This document shows positions 10,503 to 21,718 of a stretch of 64,000 nt of DNA, in pieces. The translations under genes and the position numbers were made by a program. Numbering within the stretch: position 1 is the first letter of the stretch; the number at the start of each line of letters is the position of its first letter. Source of the stretch: Quercus robur (Eukaryota > Streptophyta > Magnoliopsida > Fagales > Fagaceae); NCBI RefSeq assembly GCF_932294415.1, contig NC_065535.1, positions 7,243,501 to 7,307,500 on the forward strand, read 5' to 3'. The notes under the pieces were generated by a model. The model worked only from the letters and a program-made list of their open reading frames with translations. It made no database searches and had not been told where the DNA came from.

Positions 10503-13092
10503 ATGGACTTCCTTTTACCACATCTAAACACCAATATTATAGCTGGATTGATTGCAATATTCATCGTATCCTACTTTATCAACAACAGGTTTGGTTCTGC
10601 TAAGAGGAAAAAAGCACCAGAAGCTGCTGGAGGATGGCCTCTAATTGGTCACTTGCACCTATTCACTGGATCCCAGCTCCCCCACATAAGTTTAGGAGCC
10701 TTAGCAGAAAAGTATGGACCAGTGTACACAATCCGAATTGGGGTTCATCCAGCTTTGGTGGTTAGTAGTTGGGAAATAGCTAAGGAATGTTTCACCACCA
10801 ATGATGTGGCCACATGTTCTCGTCCTAAATTCATTGCTGCTAATCACTTGAGTTACAACTATGCCATGTTTGGGTTCAGCCCTTATGGTCCTTTTTGGCG
10901 TGACGTGCGCAAAATAATCGCTTTGGAGCTACTCTCAAATCGCCGGCTTGAGTTACTCAAAGATGTTAGAGCCTCAGAGATGGAGACCTCTTTGAAAGAG
11001 TTGTACAAGGTCTGGACCGAGAAGAAGGATATTGGGTCAGGTTCTGTTTCTCTAGAGATGAAGCAATGGTTTGGGGACTTGACACTCAACGTGGTTCTTA
11101 GAATGGTTGTTGGAAAGCGATTCTTTGGTGCCATGGCTACAAGTGATGAGAAAGAGGCACCTAAGGCTCGTAGGTGTCAAAAGGCTTTTAGGGACTTCTT
11201 TCACCTGGTGGGGTTGTCTCTGGTGGGAGATGCTATTCCTTGGCTTGGATGGTTGGATTCATTATTGGGAGGGCATGAAAAGGCCATGAAGAAAACAGCG
11301 AAAGAGATGGACTTTTTGGTTACTGAGTGGTTGGAGGAGCACAAGCAGAGGAGAGATTCAGGTGAGGGTAAAGGAAATCAAGATTTCATGGATGTCATGC
11401 TTTCAATCCTAGAGGGTGTTGACCTTGCTGGCTTTGATGCTGATACCGTCAACAAAGCCACATGTTTGGTACGTATACCTAATTAAGTAATATAAATTGC
11501 TATGTATCTGAATCAATTATTTAGGAATAATTCTAGGGAGAAATCTAATTTCAAATGACCACATCCCACGTATTGATGCGCATTCATGTGATTGTGAGTA
11601 GTATCTTTTGTCTATTTTATTTACATAGACTTATCACTTTTAGTTAATCACTGATAATCACATAAATCAACAAATTATAAAATTAAATGTAAAAATTGGT
11701 GTGTCTATAATATTGTTGATTATTTAGGAAACTCTACAACTTTTTGGTTTTTTCTTTTTTTTTTTTGAGTAAAAATATTTTCATTTTTCTATATTTGATT
11801 GTGGCTTGAAAATGAGAAAAAAAAAGTTTTTGTTAGGAAAACATATCCCAAATGAAAAGAAAAGGCCTAATGGAAAAGTAGAACCTAATTTTGAAATCTA
11901 CCTGAAAATTTAGGTGGAACTAGTGACTTGTGTTGTATGGTGTCATATAAAAAAATTAAAAAAAATTTCAAATGCCCGTCAACCGTTGGCCTTTGGAGAG
12001 AGATATTATCATTTGAAGATTTTTTTAATGATGATTTGAAGTTTATTTGTGATGGTCTGTCAAGTTTGTAATGTTCTAGTAAACATTTTCAACTTTTTTA
12101 AGAGTAAGACAACGTTTTCGGCTCAATTGGGCTTGTGTTTCCTTGATCATTGAAAATGTTTTCCATTGATGTGTGTTTTTTACTATAATAAATACTAAAA
12201 AATGTGGAATTCGCTTTCCACATAAACAATTGCAGCCTTAGATACCGTGATTTAACAATACTAGCGAGGATAAATTATGTGCACAGGCATATATGTTTTA
12301 ACAATGACATACATCTTAATTATTTACATCAATTATGTTTGATCAAAATTAATGTAAAAAATTTTAAATAAATTATCTCAGCTAAGTAGATTTGTGTTTA
12401 AGAACCATTAATTTTGGTTATGAACAACTACTTTAAATATATATATATAAAATTATACCACGCAGAATATGATAGCAGGAGGCAACGACACAGTCATGGT
12501 TACTTTGACCTGGGCACTCTCACTATTATTGAACAATCGCGACGCTTTGAAGAAAGCCCAAGAGGAATTGGACATCAAAGTTGGTAAAGGAAGACTAGTG
12601 AATGAAGCAGATATCAATAACTTGTTCTACCTTCAAGCCATTATCAAAGAGGCACTAAGGATATACCCACCTGGACCACTTTCAGGACCAAGAGAGTTCC
12701 ATGAAGACTGCACCATTGGTGGCTACCATGTCACAAAAGGCACACGTCTAGTGGTCAATTTGTGGAAGATCCAGACAGACCCTAGTGTGTGGTCTGACCC
12801 ATTAGAGTTCAAGCCAGAGAGATTTCTCACTAGTACTCACAAAGATGTTGATGTGAGGGGTCAAAATTTTGAGCTCATACCCTTTGGTAGTGGTAGAAGA
12901 GCTTGCCCTGGGATATCTTTTGGCCTTCAAATGCTGCACTTGACTCTGGCTAGTCTCATACATGCATTTGAAATCTCAACCCCATCAAATGCACCGGTTG
13001 ATATGACTGCCACCTTTGGATTAACAAACATCAAATCCACACCACTTGATGTGGTTGTGAAACCACGCTTGCCATCAAATCTTTTTGAATAA
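10503..13092 (+). CDS. CYP82: Cytochrome P450, CYP82 family (G2)
   Basis: Exon 1 is 10503-11468 and exon 2 is 12466-13092 (donor GTACGT at 11469, acceptor ACGCAG ending 12465, phase 0), giving 530 residues. The anchor is at about residues 10-27, followed by [14 protein letters not shown], helix C WRDVRK, I-helix GGNDTV, helix K KEALR, FKPERF and haem loop [10 protein letters not shown]. All catalytic landmarks are present; GGNDTV keeps the key Thr, as in the GGLDTV of P450cam. It is an expected ER-anchored monooxygenase; the substrate is unknown. It pairs tail-to-tail with G3 (about 95% identical in exon 1 by eye, nearly identical in the last 110 codons), the pattern expected from recent duplication or gene conversion. 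The 997-bp intron has no clear insertion. Confidence 0.93.
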
Positions 13093-13225
13093 AGTTTGCT
13101 TGTGGAATATACAATTCACATCAAGATCTGCGGAGTATTGCAATTTGATTTGATGAAATGTTGTCTCGGAATTTTTCCAGCTACTTTCCCTTGCATAGTA
13201 TTTGCTGGTTTGTAGAATATGTTTT

Positions 13226-13665
13226 AAATGTGTCATTTTAGTCCTAAACTTTTTGGTATTGTGTCAAAATGGTCTCTACCGTTAAGTGATGAATGAAAAG
13301 GGTTAACGTGGCTAACAGTGAATTAAAAATAATATAATATGATAATATGACATACTAGAATTGGAGGGTGTAAAACTTAGGTTTTACACAATATTCTTAT
13401 AGAATTTAATTTCTTAAAAAGATATAATGTGTTAAGTTTCTAATAAAATTAGAGTTACATCAAATCAATTTGAAAAGCATGTGAGATACATCATACAATC
13501 AAGAATGTCTTCTAATAAGTTCTATCTGCGCCACTTCATCCTCTACAAATTGTGCATGCATGTCTTGATAAAATGTGAGTGACATTAATTATTTGCTTCC
13601 CCTTTTGAGCGCGTTTTGTTGATTCTTTATTTTTTGAATGAACTCTATAAAAGGAGTACTCAAAA
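13226..13665. other. Junction of the two palindrome arms
   Basis: 13226-13340 ('attttagtcctaaact', 'gttaacgtggctaacagtg') is a repeat fragment related in reverse to 15215-15310. 13430-13665 is G3-side 3' flank, recognised because it recurs in reverse complement at about 22290-22500. The switch from the G2 arm to the G3 arm therefore lies between about 13225 and 13430, next to transposon-derived sequence. Confidence 0.55.
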
Positions 13666-13674
13666 ATTATTTTT

Positions 13675-14585
13675 GGGCTAATTATAACTTATTCACATGT
13701 GGTTTGGTTAAAATTTGAGTTGCTTACCTGTGGTTTGAAATTTGGACTAAATATGTAATTTTGCTTCCATTTTATGTCACTCTCCTCCAAAACATAAAAA
13801 ACATAAAAGAACAAAGGAAAACAAGATCAAAAAGTGAGGGTATAGTGAAAATTAAGAACAAGAGCTACCTTCTGAATTCTATAAGACCTGAATGAAATTG
13901 TACCCACTCGTTTAGATAAAACTGTACAATGCATTTTGTAGAAATCTATAGTCTGTACTATTGAGTCTATGACTAAAACAAAAAGAAAAGAAAAGGAAAA
14001 GAAAGTGAGAAAAAAAAAAAAAAAGGCGCCTTAAATCATTGAACACCACGTTATGGAACAGAACAAAAACTCTAAAATCGAAACACATATGGGTAAAGTA
14101 GAGATTAAAAGGCAGCTTTCTTCAAAAGCTTCATGTGGACTGTAGGGTATCAATTCTATCCCAACACATTTCCGTAATTTTGGAATGTGGTTAAAAATTC
14201 AGGTGCCCAGAATTGGAGCCTTCCAAACGAGCTTAATGTGTTTGGATCTTTATAGGCTCCATTATTATACTATGGTGTCTATGCATTTAAAGTCCACTAA
14301 GAAGCAATTGGAAATATTAAAAATGAGACTAATGTGTGTTCTTAATTTTTACTAAACCCTCACTCTTTGATCTTGTTTTAGCTTGTTCTTTTATGTTTTT
14401 TATGTTTTGGGAGGAGGGAGACATAAAATGAGAGCAAAATTACATATATAGTCCCATTTTTAACAGAAGTAGGTTATGAAATCCTAACTGAGCTAACCTC
14501 AGGTGGGTAAAATGTCAAATTTCAAATCACGGATAAACAATTTAAATTTCGGCCAAACCACAGGTGACTAAGTTGCAATTAGTCC
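13675..14585. mobile_element. Mutator-like MITE, 911 bp
   Basis: Ends GGGCTAATT and AATTAGTCC are inverted, and similarity of the two ends continues for about 90 bp or more ('cacatgtggtttggttaaaat' against the reverse of 'ggccaaaccacaggtg'). It is flanked by ATTATTTTT on both sides (13666-13674 and 14586-14594), a 9-bp duplication as made by Mutator-like transposases. It has no coding region. The related sequence at 22250-22300 lacks it, confirming it as an insertion. Confidence 0.8.
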
Positions 14586-14712
14586 ATTATTTTTTTGATA
14601 TAGAAGTATAGAACCTCAAAATAAGCTAAAATAAACTCATAAAATGAGTTGTTCATTTGGTTAAAATATTGTTTCTATTCTTTCTACCCCTTTTATTTTA
14701 AATGAAGCAAGG

Positions 14713-15362
14713 ACAGGTGGCAATACAAGGTTTAGTCCTTCATGTTATATATATATATATATATATAAAAACCATCTATGTTCCATTCATAGAGTTTACC
14801 ACTGGATACTGTAAACTGGGTAGTTCTTTCCTCATACTGGAGGTCAGGAGGTGTCGGTCTGGGATACCAATTCTTGGTAAGGCTAGTTGGGTTTACCTTG
14901 GGTTAGTAAAGTCTATTTACCTGTAATCCTCGAAATTGGTCTTCTAAGTGTTCTATCTCCTTTTCAATTTCTGAGCAGGTTCTGCTAGAACTGCTAAAAG
15001 CTGTATGGGCATGTAAGGTATCTAACCTAGGATCTCTACTGGTTGTAGTAGGATCTGGTGAAGGGTGACTGGTTCCTTCTTCACAAGTTCGTCAAGCTTT
15101 TGGGCCACTATGTGTATATATATATTAGAAACACCTTTTTTTTTTTAATATGTAACGTGGCAATACACTTGGCAATTTCAACATAAAAAATATTATTTTA
15201 ATATCACTGTTAGCCACGTCAACCTTTTTCATCCATCAATTAACGGCAGAGATCATTTGGACACAATGCTAAAAAATTTGGGACTAAATTGACACATTTA
15301 AAATGTTAAGGATCAAATCAATACATAGCATAAAAAAAGTTAAGGACTAAACTTGTAGTTTA
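14713..15362. mobile_element. Insertion with inverted ends holding a virus-like fossil fragment
   Basis: The left end 'acaaggtttagtccttcatg' and right end 'aaggactaaacttgtagttt' form an inverted repeat. The segment is missing from the otherwise matching sequence near 22080-22100, so it is an insertion. Inside, on the minus strand, 15092-14775 holds broken coding sequence with motifs such as YPRPTPPDLQYEER and LYEWNIDG, which resemble the gag/coat-like region of plant pararetrovirus-type polyproteins. That assignment is from memory and weak. It is a short, broken fossil. A microsatellite (TA)n lies at about 14747-14767. Confidence 0.45.
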
Positions 15363-15725
15363 CCCATTTAATTTTTTACCACTCTTCAAACACACTCTCT
15401 TAGACCAATAGTTTGATCGGATTGTATACACAACGCAAGCTTTAATTCCTTTGATTGCTAAAGTTTCATAGATAAATTATTTGTACCACTTAAGGAGTGA
15501 GAGTGAAATCTTACTATAAATTTCTACTCTTTATCACAACGGATAATTAAGCAAACTGCATGAGCATCTCTATCCAAAAAAAGAAGCCAAACTGAGCATA
15601 TTCTACAAACCATCAAATACTATGCAAGGGAAAGTAGCTAGAAAAATTCCGAGACAATATTTCATCAAATCAAATTGCAATACTCCGCAGATCTTGATGT
15701 GAATTGTATATTCCACAAGCAAACT

Positions 15726-16815
15726 TTATTCAAAAAGATTTGATGGCAAGCGTGGTTTCACAACCACATCAAGTGGTGTGGATTTGATGTTTGTTAATCC
15801 AAAGGTGGCAGACATATCAACCGGTGCATTTGATGGGGTTGAGATTTCAAATGCATGTATGAGACTAGCTAGAGTCAAGTGCAGCATTTGAAGGCCAAAA
15901 GATATCCCAGGGCAAGCTCTTCTACCACTACCAAAGGGTATGAGCTCAAAATTTTGACCCCTCACATCAACATCTTTGTGAGTACTAGTGAGAAATCTCT
16001 CTGGCTTGAACTCTAATGGGTCAGACCACACACTAGGGTCTGTCTGGATCTTCCACAAATTGACCACTAGACGTGTGCCTTTTGTGACATGGTAGCCACC
16101 AATGGTGCAGTCTTCATGGAACTCTCTTGGTACAAGTGTTCCAGGTGGGTATAGCCTTAGTGCCTCCTTGATAATGGCTTTAAGGTAGAACAAGTTATTG
16201 ATATCTGCTTCATTCACTAGTCTTCCTTTACCAACTTTGATGTCCAACTCCTCTTGGGCTTTCTTCAAAGTGAGGCGATTGTTCAATAATAGTGAGAGTG
16301 CCCAGGTCAAGGTAACCATGGTTGTGTCGTTGCCTCCTGCTATCATATTCTGCATGGTGTAATTTAAAAAAATAAAATAGTTGTTCATAACCAAAATTAA
16401 TGGTTCTTATAACACAAATCTACCTAGCTGATATCATTTTTTTGTATTTTATAAATTAATTTTGATTAAACATAATTGATATAAATAATTAAGATTACTG
16501 ATGTTTAAACATGCTTGTGCACATCATTATCCTCGCTAGTATTGTTAAATCACGAGTATCAAAGGCTTCAATTGTTTATGTGGAAAACGAATTGCACACT
16601 ACTCCAGTATTTATTATAGTAAAAAACACATATCAATGGAACACAATTTTCAATGATCAAGGAAAAAACAAACCCAATTCAGCTGAAAATTAAACGTTGT
16701 CTATACTATAAAAAATTGGAGATGTTTACTAGAACATTACTAACTTGACAGATCATCACAAATAAACTACACATCACCATTAAAAAAATCTTTAAATGAT
16801 AATTTCTCTCTATTT

Positions 16816-16852
<37 letters not shown>

Positions 16853-19280
16853 AAGGCCAAAGGTTGACAGGCATTCGAAATTTTACTCTTTTTTTTCTTA
16901 ACAAAAACAATTTGTTTTCACATTTCAGGCCACAACCAAATTTAGAAAAATGAAAATATTTTTATTCAAAAGAAACCATAAAGAAACCAAAAAGTATTAG
17001 AACTTCCTAAATAATCAATAATATTACAGATATACCCATTTTTACATCAAATTTTAGAATTTAATGATTTGTGTGATTGTAAGTAATCAATCAAAAGTAA
17101 TGGGTCCATATAAATAAAATAGACAATAGGTGTCTACTTCTCACCATCCATCAACATTATGGGCAACACTACTTGTAACTTAGGGTGGTCATAGGACCAT
17201 CTTAACTTGCCAAAAAATGTATATATATACTTGCAAATATACACACACACACTAAATTAACCTATTTGGTCCACCCTAATAAAAATGACCACACTGACTT
17301 GAAAATTATAAGAATTTTGGTTCAGTAAAAATAAAAGTGATGCTAGATTCACAATATTTTTATAATAATTTTACAATAAATCTTATGTAATAAGCAGAAA
17401 ACAATTACTAATTCTGATTTTGGCTCAATATTGACATTAGTTTTTAACTCACTAATCACAAATTATTGCATAAGATTTGTTTTGAAAATGTTGTAGATGT
17501 AATATTACTCCAAAAATAATTTTGTCCCCCACAAACATAATCCTCAACCCCTTTACCCCCCACCCTCCCCCCACCCCCCACAAAAAAATCCTTAAATAAC
17601 CCAAAAAAAAAAAAAAAAAAAAAAGCACAAATAACAACAAAAATAATCCCCGCGGGGGGAGACTAGACTAAAAAAAAATGAGTTAACAAATTATTCAACA
17701 AAAAACCTATTCAAAAACAAAAATAAAAATAATTATTCCAATTTGTAACTCTTTCAGCCTATTACATAAAAATAATCTCTAATTTCATTTTTCTTTGAAA
17801 AAGAGACTCAAGAATAATATTTTAGTTCATGAGTTTTCCTTGGGAGTGCTGGCAATTATGTCCTTTTTAGGTTTACAGTTGCAATTATTTTGTTTTCCTT
17901 AATGACTTAGCTCGTAGTTATAACAAATATCATCAGTTTTTCTTTCTCTTTTCTATTGATATTTTAATTCTCTTATTTTATTACTCTCATTTCAGCATTT
18001 TCAATTCCCACTTCCCACTTTATTTCTTATCTGTCAATTTTTTTCTTTTACTCTTTGTTAGTAGAAATAACTTGTAATACTTTTTTTTTTTTTTTTTGTG
18101 ACATCGATATATTTAAGTTATCTCTTTATTAAATTTTGTATAATTTAAGTTTTTTTTAATGATTATCTTAAAAAATATTCTTATAGCCACCACTTGTCAA
18201 CATGTTAAGGGATGTGGACCATGTTGTCATGTGGGATTAGATCTCTCCCTAGAATCATTCATAAACAATTGATTGGGATACAATTAGCATTTTATATTAG
18301 TTAGGTATACGTACCAAACACGTGGCTTTGTTGACGGTATCAGCATCAAAGCCAGCAAGGTCAACACCCTCAAGGATTGAAAGCATGACATCCATGAAGT
18401 CTTGATGCCCTTTACCCTCACCTGAAGCTCTCCTCTGCTTGTGCTCCTCCAACCACTCAGTAACCAAAAAGTCCATCTCTTTCGCTGTTTTCTTCATGGC
18501 CTTTTCATGCCCTCCCAATAATGAATCCAACCATCCAAGCCAAGGAATAGCATCTCCCACAAGAGACAAACCCACCAAGTGAAAGAAGTCCCTAAAAGCC
18601 TTTTGACACTGACGAGCCTTAGGTGCCTCTTTCTCATCACTTGTATCCATGGCACCGATGAATCGCTTCCCAACAACCATTCTAAGAACAACGTTGAGTG
18701 TCAAGTACCCAAACCATTGCTTCATCTCTAGAGAAACATAACCTGACCCAATATCCTTCTTCTCTGTCCAGACCTTGTACAGCTTTTTCAAAGAGGTCTC
18801 CATCTCCGAGGCTCTAACATCTTTGAGTAACTCAAGCCGGCGATTTGAGAGTAGCTCCAAAGCTGTTATCTTGCGCATGTTACGCCAAAAAGGACCATAA
18901 GGGCTGAACCCCAACATGGCATAGTTGTAAGTCAAGTGATTAGCACCAATGAATTTGGCACGAGAACATGTGGCCACATCATTGGTAGTGAAACATTCCT
19001 TAGCTAATTCCCAACTACTAATCACCAAAGCTGGATGAACCCCAATTCGGATTGTGTACACTGGTCCATACTTTTCTGCTAAGGCTCCTAAACTTATGTG
19101 GGGGAGCTGGGATCCAGTGAATAGGTGCAAGTGACCAATTAGAGGCCATCCTCCAGCAGCTTCTGGTGCTTTTTTCCTCTTAGCAGAACCAAACCTGTTG
19201 TTGATAAAGTAGAAAACGATGAATATGGCAAGCAATCCAGCTATAATATTGGTGTTTAGATGTTGTAAAAGGAAGTCCAT
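15726..19280 (-). CDS. CYP82: Cytochrome P450, CYP82 family (G3)
   Basis: On the minus strand exon 1 is 19280-18315 and exon 2 is 16349-15726 (donor GTACGT, acceptor CATGCAG, phase 0), giving 529 residues. It is the inverted paralogue of G2. Anchor, WRNMRK, I-helix GGNDTT, helix K KEALR, FKPERF and haem loop [10 protein letters not shown] are present, so it can encode a full enzyme. Some positions conserved in the other copies have changed: CSRPK is CSRAK, WFGDL is WFGYL, and one residue is missing after helix K (YPPGTLVP against YPPGPLSGP). That suggests relaxed constraint or a shift in specificity. The promoter carries a MITE not found in G2, and the 1965-bp intron is twice as long. Substrate unknown. 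Confidence 0.88.
16818..16850. repeat. (TC)n microsatellite in the G3 intron
   Basis: An uninterrupted TC dinucleotide run of about 33 bp inside the G3 intron, absent from the matching part of the G2 intron. Confidence 0.95.
17163..18205. other. Extra ~1 kb in the G3 intron
   Basis: Sequence between two blocks that match the G2 intron, so it was gained by G3 or lost by G2. It has a C-rich stretch (17525-17582), an A-run (17605-17624) and AT-rich DNA, without clear termini or coding sequence. I could not assign it to a family. Confidence 0.45.
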
Positions 19281-19345
19281 TATCGTAGCTTAAAGTACTG
19301 TTTTAGGAGATGGATATTCTTGGTTACTTCTTATAAGAGACTAAT

Positions 19346-19570
19346 ACGTGCGCGTTTTCTCTCTCTTTTTTTTTTTTTTAGTCTCAAAATCACTGTTTAT
19401 GAACCATATATAAACTGTTCACATACTGTATATATATACTATTTACGCATTTAAAAATATTAAAAATGGACCTTATAGTATTATTTACATATTTAAAAAT
19501 TATTTTATTACAGTATTTTCAGTTTTCAGTTTCAGAAAAAATAAGTTGTATTCAAACAGATCTTATAATA
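19346..19570. mobile_element. MITE inserted in the G3 promoter
   Basis: About 225 bp present before G3 and absent at the matching place before G2. One end reads 'acgtgcgcgttttctctc' and the other 'ttcaaacagatcttataa', with 'ttttcagttttcagtttcag' inside. The same family occurs at 34433-34758. It lies 66-290 bases upstream of the G3 start codon, so it replaces most of the proximal promoter spacing. Confidence 0.65.
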
Positions 19571-19659
19571 CCGTTTTTAACATATTTGTATACTTGCCTA
19601 GATCAATATCTATCTGAGGAATGCATCTTCTATGTAATTGTTATTTTAAGGCCGGACAT

Positions 19660-19690
19660 TTGATCTTAGCCAAAAGGCCGAGAAAAGTAT
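19660..19690 (-). ncRNA. U2 snRNA 5'-end retrofragment (pseudogene)
   Basis: Read on the minus strand, these 31 bases begin ATACTTTTCTCGGCCTTTTG and continue GGCTAAGATCAA, which matches nucleotides 1 to about 31 of plant U2 snRNA with about one change. It is flanked by perfect 17-bp direct repeats ATTTTAAGGCCGGACAT (19643-19659 and 19691-19707), the signature of LINE-type retroposition. The G2 promoter holds the uninterrupted site. It is far too short to make a working snRNA and lacks the U2 promoter elements. 3'-truncated snRNA pseudogenes of this kind are known from mammals. Confidence 0.85.
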
Positions 19691-20110
19691 ATTTTAAGGC
19701 CGGACATAGCCCACTATTGTTGATCTTTTTGATGTGTTTAATGTATCTTTTTTCATACCCTTAAACGATAGGATAGGATTTAGTAAATCATTTGTTGAAT
19801 CCTTCAAAAATAAAAATATAAAAATCATTTGCAGAAGGTTTATGTGATTCAGTAGTGACGAATGATGATGTCTCATCTTTAGTATTAATGAACATTATGT
19901 GTTTTTTGACTTTTTCCGGAGTCTTCACATGAGCTTCTGCCTTCTGGTCACAGGAAAATTATTAGATAGTACACTTGTTACTACCATGGTTTTCAATCCA
20001 TCTTCCATTTGACTGGAAGATGAAAGGCCTTTGCAACGAAATCAGGTTAAATCTTTGCGTGTGCTCTTGTTAGAAAATTCTTATTCTTCTTGTAAAAGCC
20101 CATGTTGAAA

Positions 20111-21165
20111 TCTTACACGCTATGACTACAACAGGTGCACGCATTTTCCCTTTTTTTTTTCTTTTTTTTTTTTTAAATTAAAATTTTCCATTTTTTTTCT
20201 CTTTGTTGTCATTTGACACGTTTATAGAGGTTGAGTCATTGCGAGATGACAAACGCCTTCCACCAGCAACTCCATGAAGAGTTTAAAAGATTCATTGTAA
20301 TAAAAGATTTAGTGGTCGATCAAAGCAGTTAGAAAATTCTCAATTGACTGCAACTTTTAGGTCCTTTGTGGCATTTATGATCTTTAGTTTATGAGGGTGT
20401 TTGGGCTCTGCGTCTCACGTTTGCATTTTCTCAAAGCGCATTTTCTCCCTCTCTTAAAAAAATCATCACTTTATAGCAGGACCTATGTCACTTTTCGGCA
20501 AATTCCTTTATTTAGGCTTGCATTTAGTCATTTTTGCTATTTTTGCTCATTTTTCTTTTTGTTATAACTTTCAATTTAAAAGTCAAAATGTGGTCTATTC
20601 TAGGACATTTTCTCAAGTATGTAGGAGTTGATTTTTAAAATTTTCCCAAGATTTCCTTTTTTTTTTTTGGCAATTTTTCCTATTTTCTAGTCTAATTTCA
20701 TTCTTAATACGAATTAAAGTTTTCTAGGGTTTCTTAAGGGTCTCATAGCCTCCTAATGATTTATTTAGCATTTATATTGTTGTTGTAGCCTCCTAGGCAA
20801 TTTAGAATTTGTTAAGTAAATTTTTTTAGAATTTTCTCCTTTCTTTAGGGAGGATTTTAAGAAACCTCCTTATGGGTTCAAATGTTATAATTTCCTTGAA
20901 GTAAATGTATTTTGTTTCTTATGATTTTTTGTGTGTATCAAACTTATAATTATTAATGTCAAATGAATCCATAATATAATTAAATCAATTAGATATGATT
21001 TAGGTACTTTTTCTTACTCCTTATTCCTTATTCTAAAAAGAAAATAAAACCATTTGTATTCGTACCTCATGTACCTCAAGTTAGATAACTTGCAAATAAG
21101 CCAAGAAAACCCTTCACTTTGAGCGGTCTCTAACTATGCTCTTTTTGTCTTAAGAATAAAACCAC

Positions 21166-21201
<36 letters not shown>

Positions 21202-21416
21202 AAAAGAATTAAGCCACTTGGGAAATTTGTCCAAGTTTTTTATACTAAGAAAACCCCTAAATTTTTTCCGGTCTTTGTGTAAAAAAATTCTAAAAAGACA
21301 CGTAACAGAGGAAGACAGCAGTCATATGACTCATATCTCACAGTCATATATCCTTAAGATTTCGGATTTCATAGTCTTTGGTCTAATATTACGATGATTC
21401 ATTAGAATAAGATAGT
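20111..21416. other. Intergenic, no gene seen
   Basis: AT-rich sequence with T-runs and a (TA)n run at about 21172-21198. I see no coding sequence, RNA gene or clear transposon ends. Confidence 0.5.
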
Positions 21417-21718
21417 GTCACTAAAGGCACACATCTAGTGGTCAATTTGTGGAAGATCCAGACAGACCCTAGTGTGTGGTCTGACCCATTAGAGTTAAGA
21501 GATTTCTCACTACTCACTCACAAAGATGTTGATGTGAGGGGTCAAAATTTTGAGCTCAAACCCTTTGGTCTTGGGCTAGTCTCATACATGCATTTGAAAT
21601 CTCAACCCCATCAAATGTACCAGTTGATATGACTGCCACCTCTGGATTAACAAACATCAAATCCACACCACTTGATGTGGTTATGAAACCACGCTTGCCA
21701 TCAAATCTTTTTGAATAA
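21417..21718 (+). pseudogene. CYP82 exon 2 remnant lacking the haem loop
   Basis: Matches the second half of G2/G3 exon 2, from the region of [13 protein letters not shown] to the shared C-terminus and stop. Exon 1, the I-helix and helix K are absent. Internal deletions remove part of FKPERF and about 55 bp covering the haem loop with its Cys ligand, so no P450 can be made. The downstream flank follows G3 rather than G2, so it derives from a G3-like copy. A 64-codon frame (21438-21632) crosses the deletion and is meaningless. Confidence 0.92.

Larger units (their letters stand above)
9925..13225 (+). repeat. Left arm of inverted duplication carrying G2
   Basis: This segment recurs in reverse complement at about 15600-20110. 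The match runs from distal promoter ('caaaggtctttcattccatc') through both exons to the 3' flank ('gctggtttgtagaatatg'). Arm 1 lacks the G3-side promoter element, the extra intron sequence and the U2 fragment, so those were gained later on arm 2. Confidence 0.85.
15600..20110 (-). repeat. Right arm of inverted duplication carrying G3
   Basis: Reverse-complement counterpart of 9925-13225. It is longer than arm 1 because of an intron insertion of about 1 kb, a promoter MITE (19346-19570) and the U2 fragment with its duplication. The outer limit is near 20105, where similarity to 9925 ends. Confidence 0.85.

Noticed and set aside
12469-12520. Loss of the second Thr in the G2 I-helix (GGNDTV) as a disabling change
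   Set aside because: The key Thr is the first one, and P450cam itself reads GGLDTV.
16818-16850. CRISPR-like or other prokaryotic repeats
   Set aside because: All short repeats are plant microsatellites, minisatellites or transposon parts; there are no spacers between regular repeats.
10503-19280. A biosynthetic gene cluster with varied enzymes
   Set aside because: Only P450s of one family are present; no terpene synthase, methyltransferase or other partner is seen, so this is a tandem family array.
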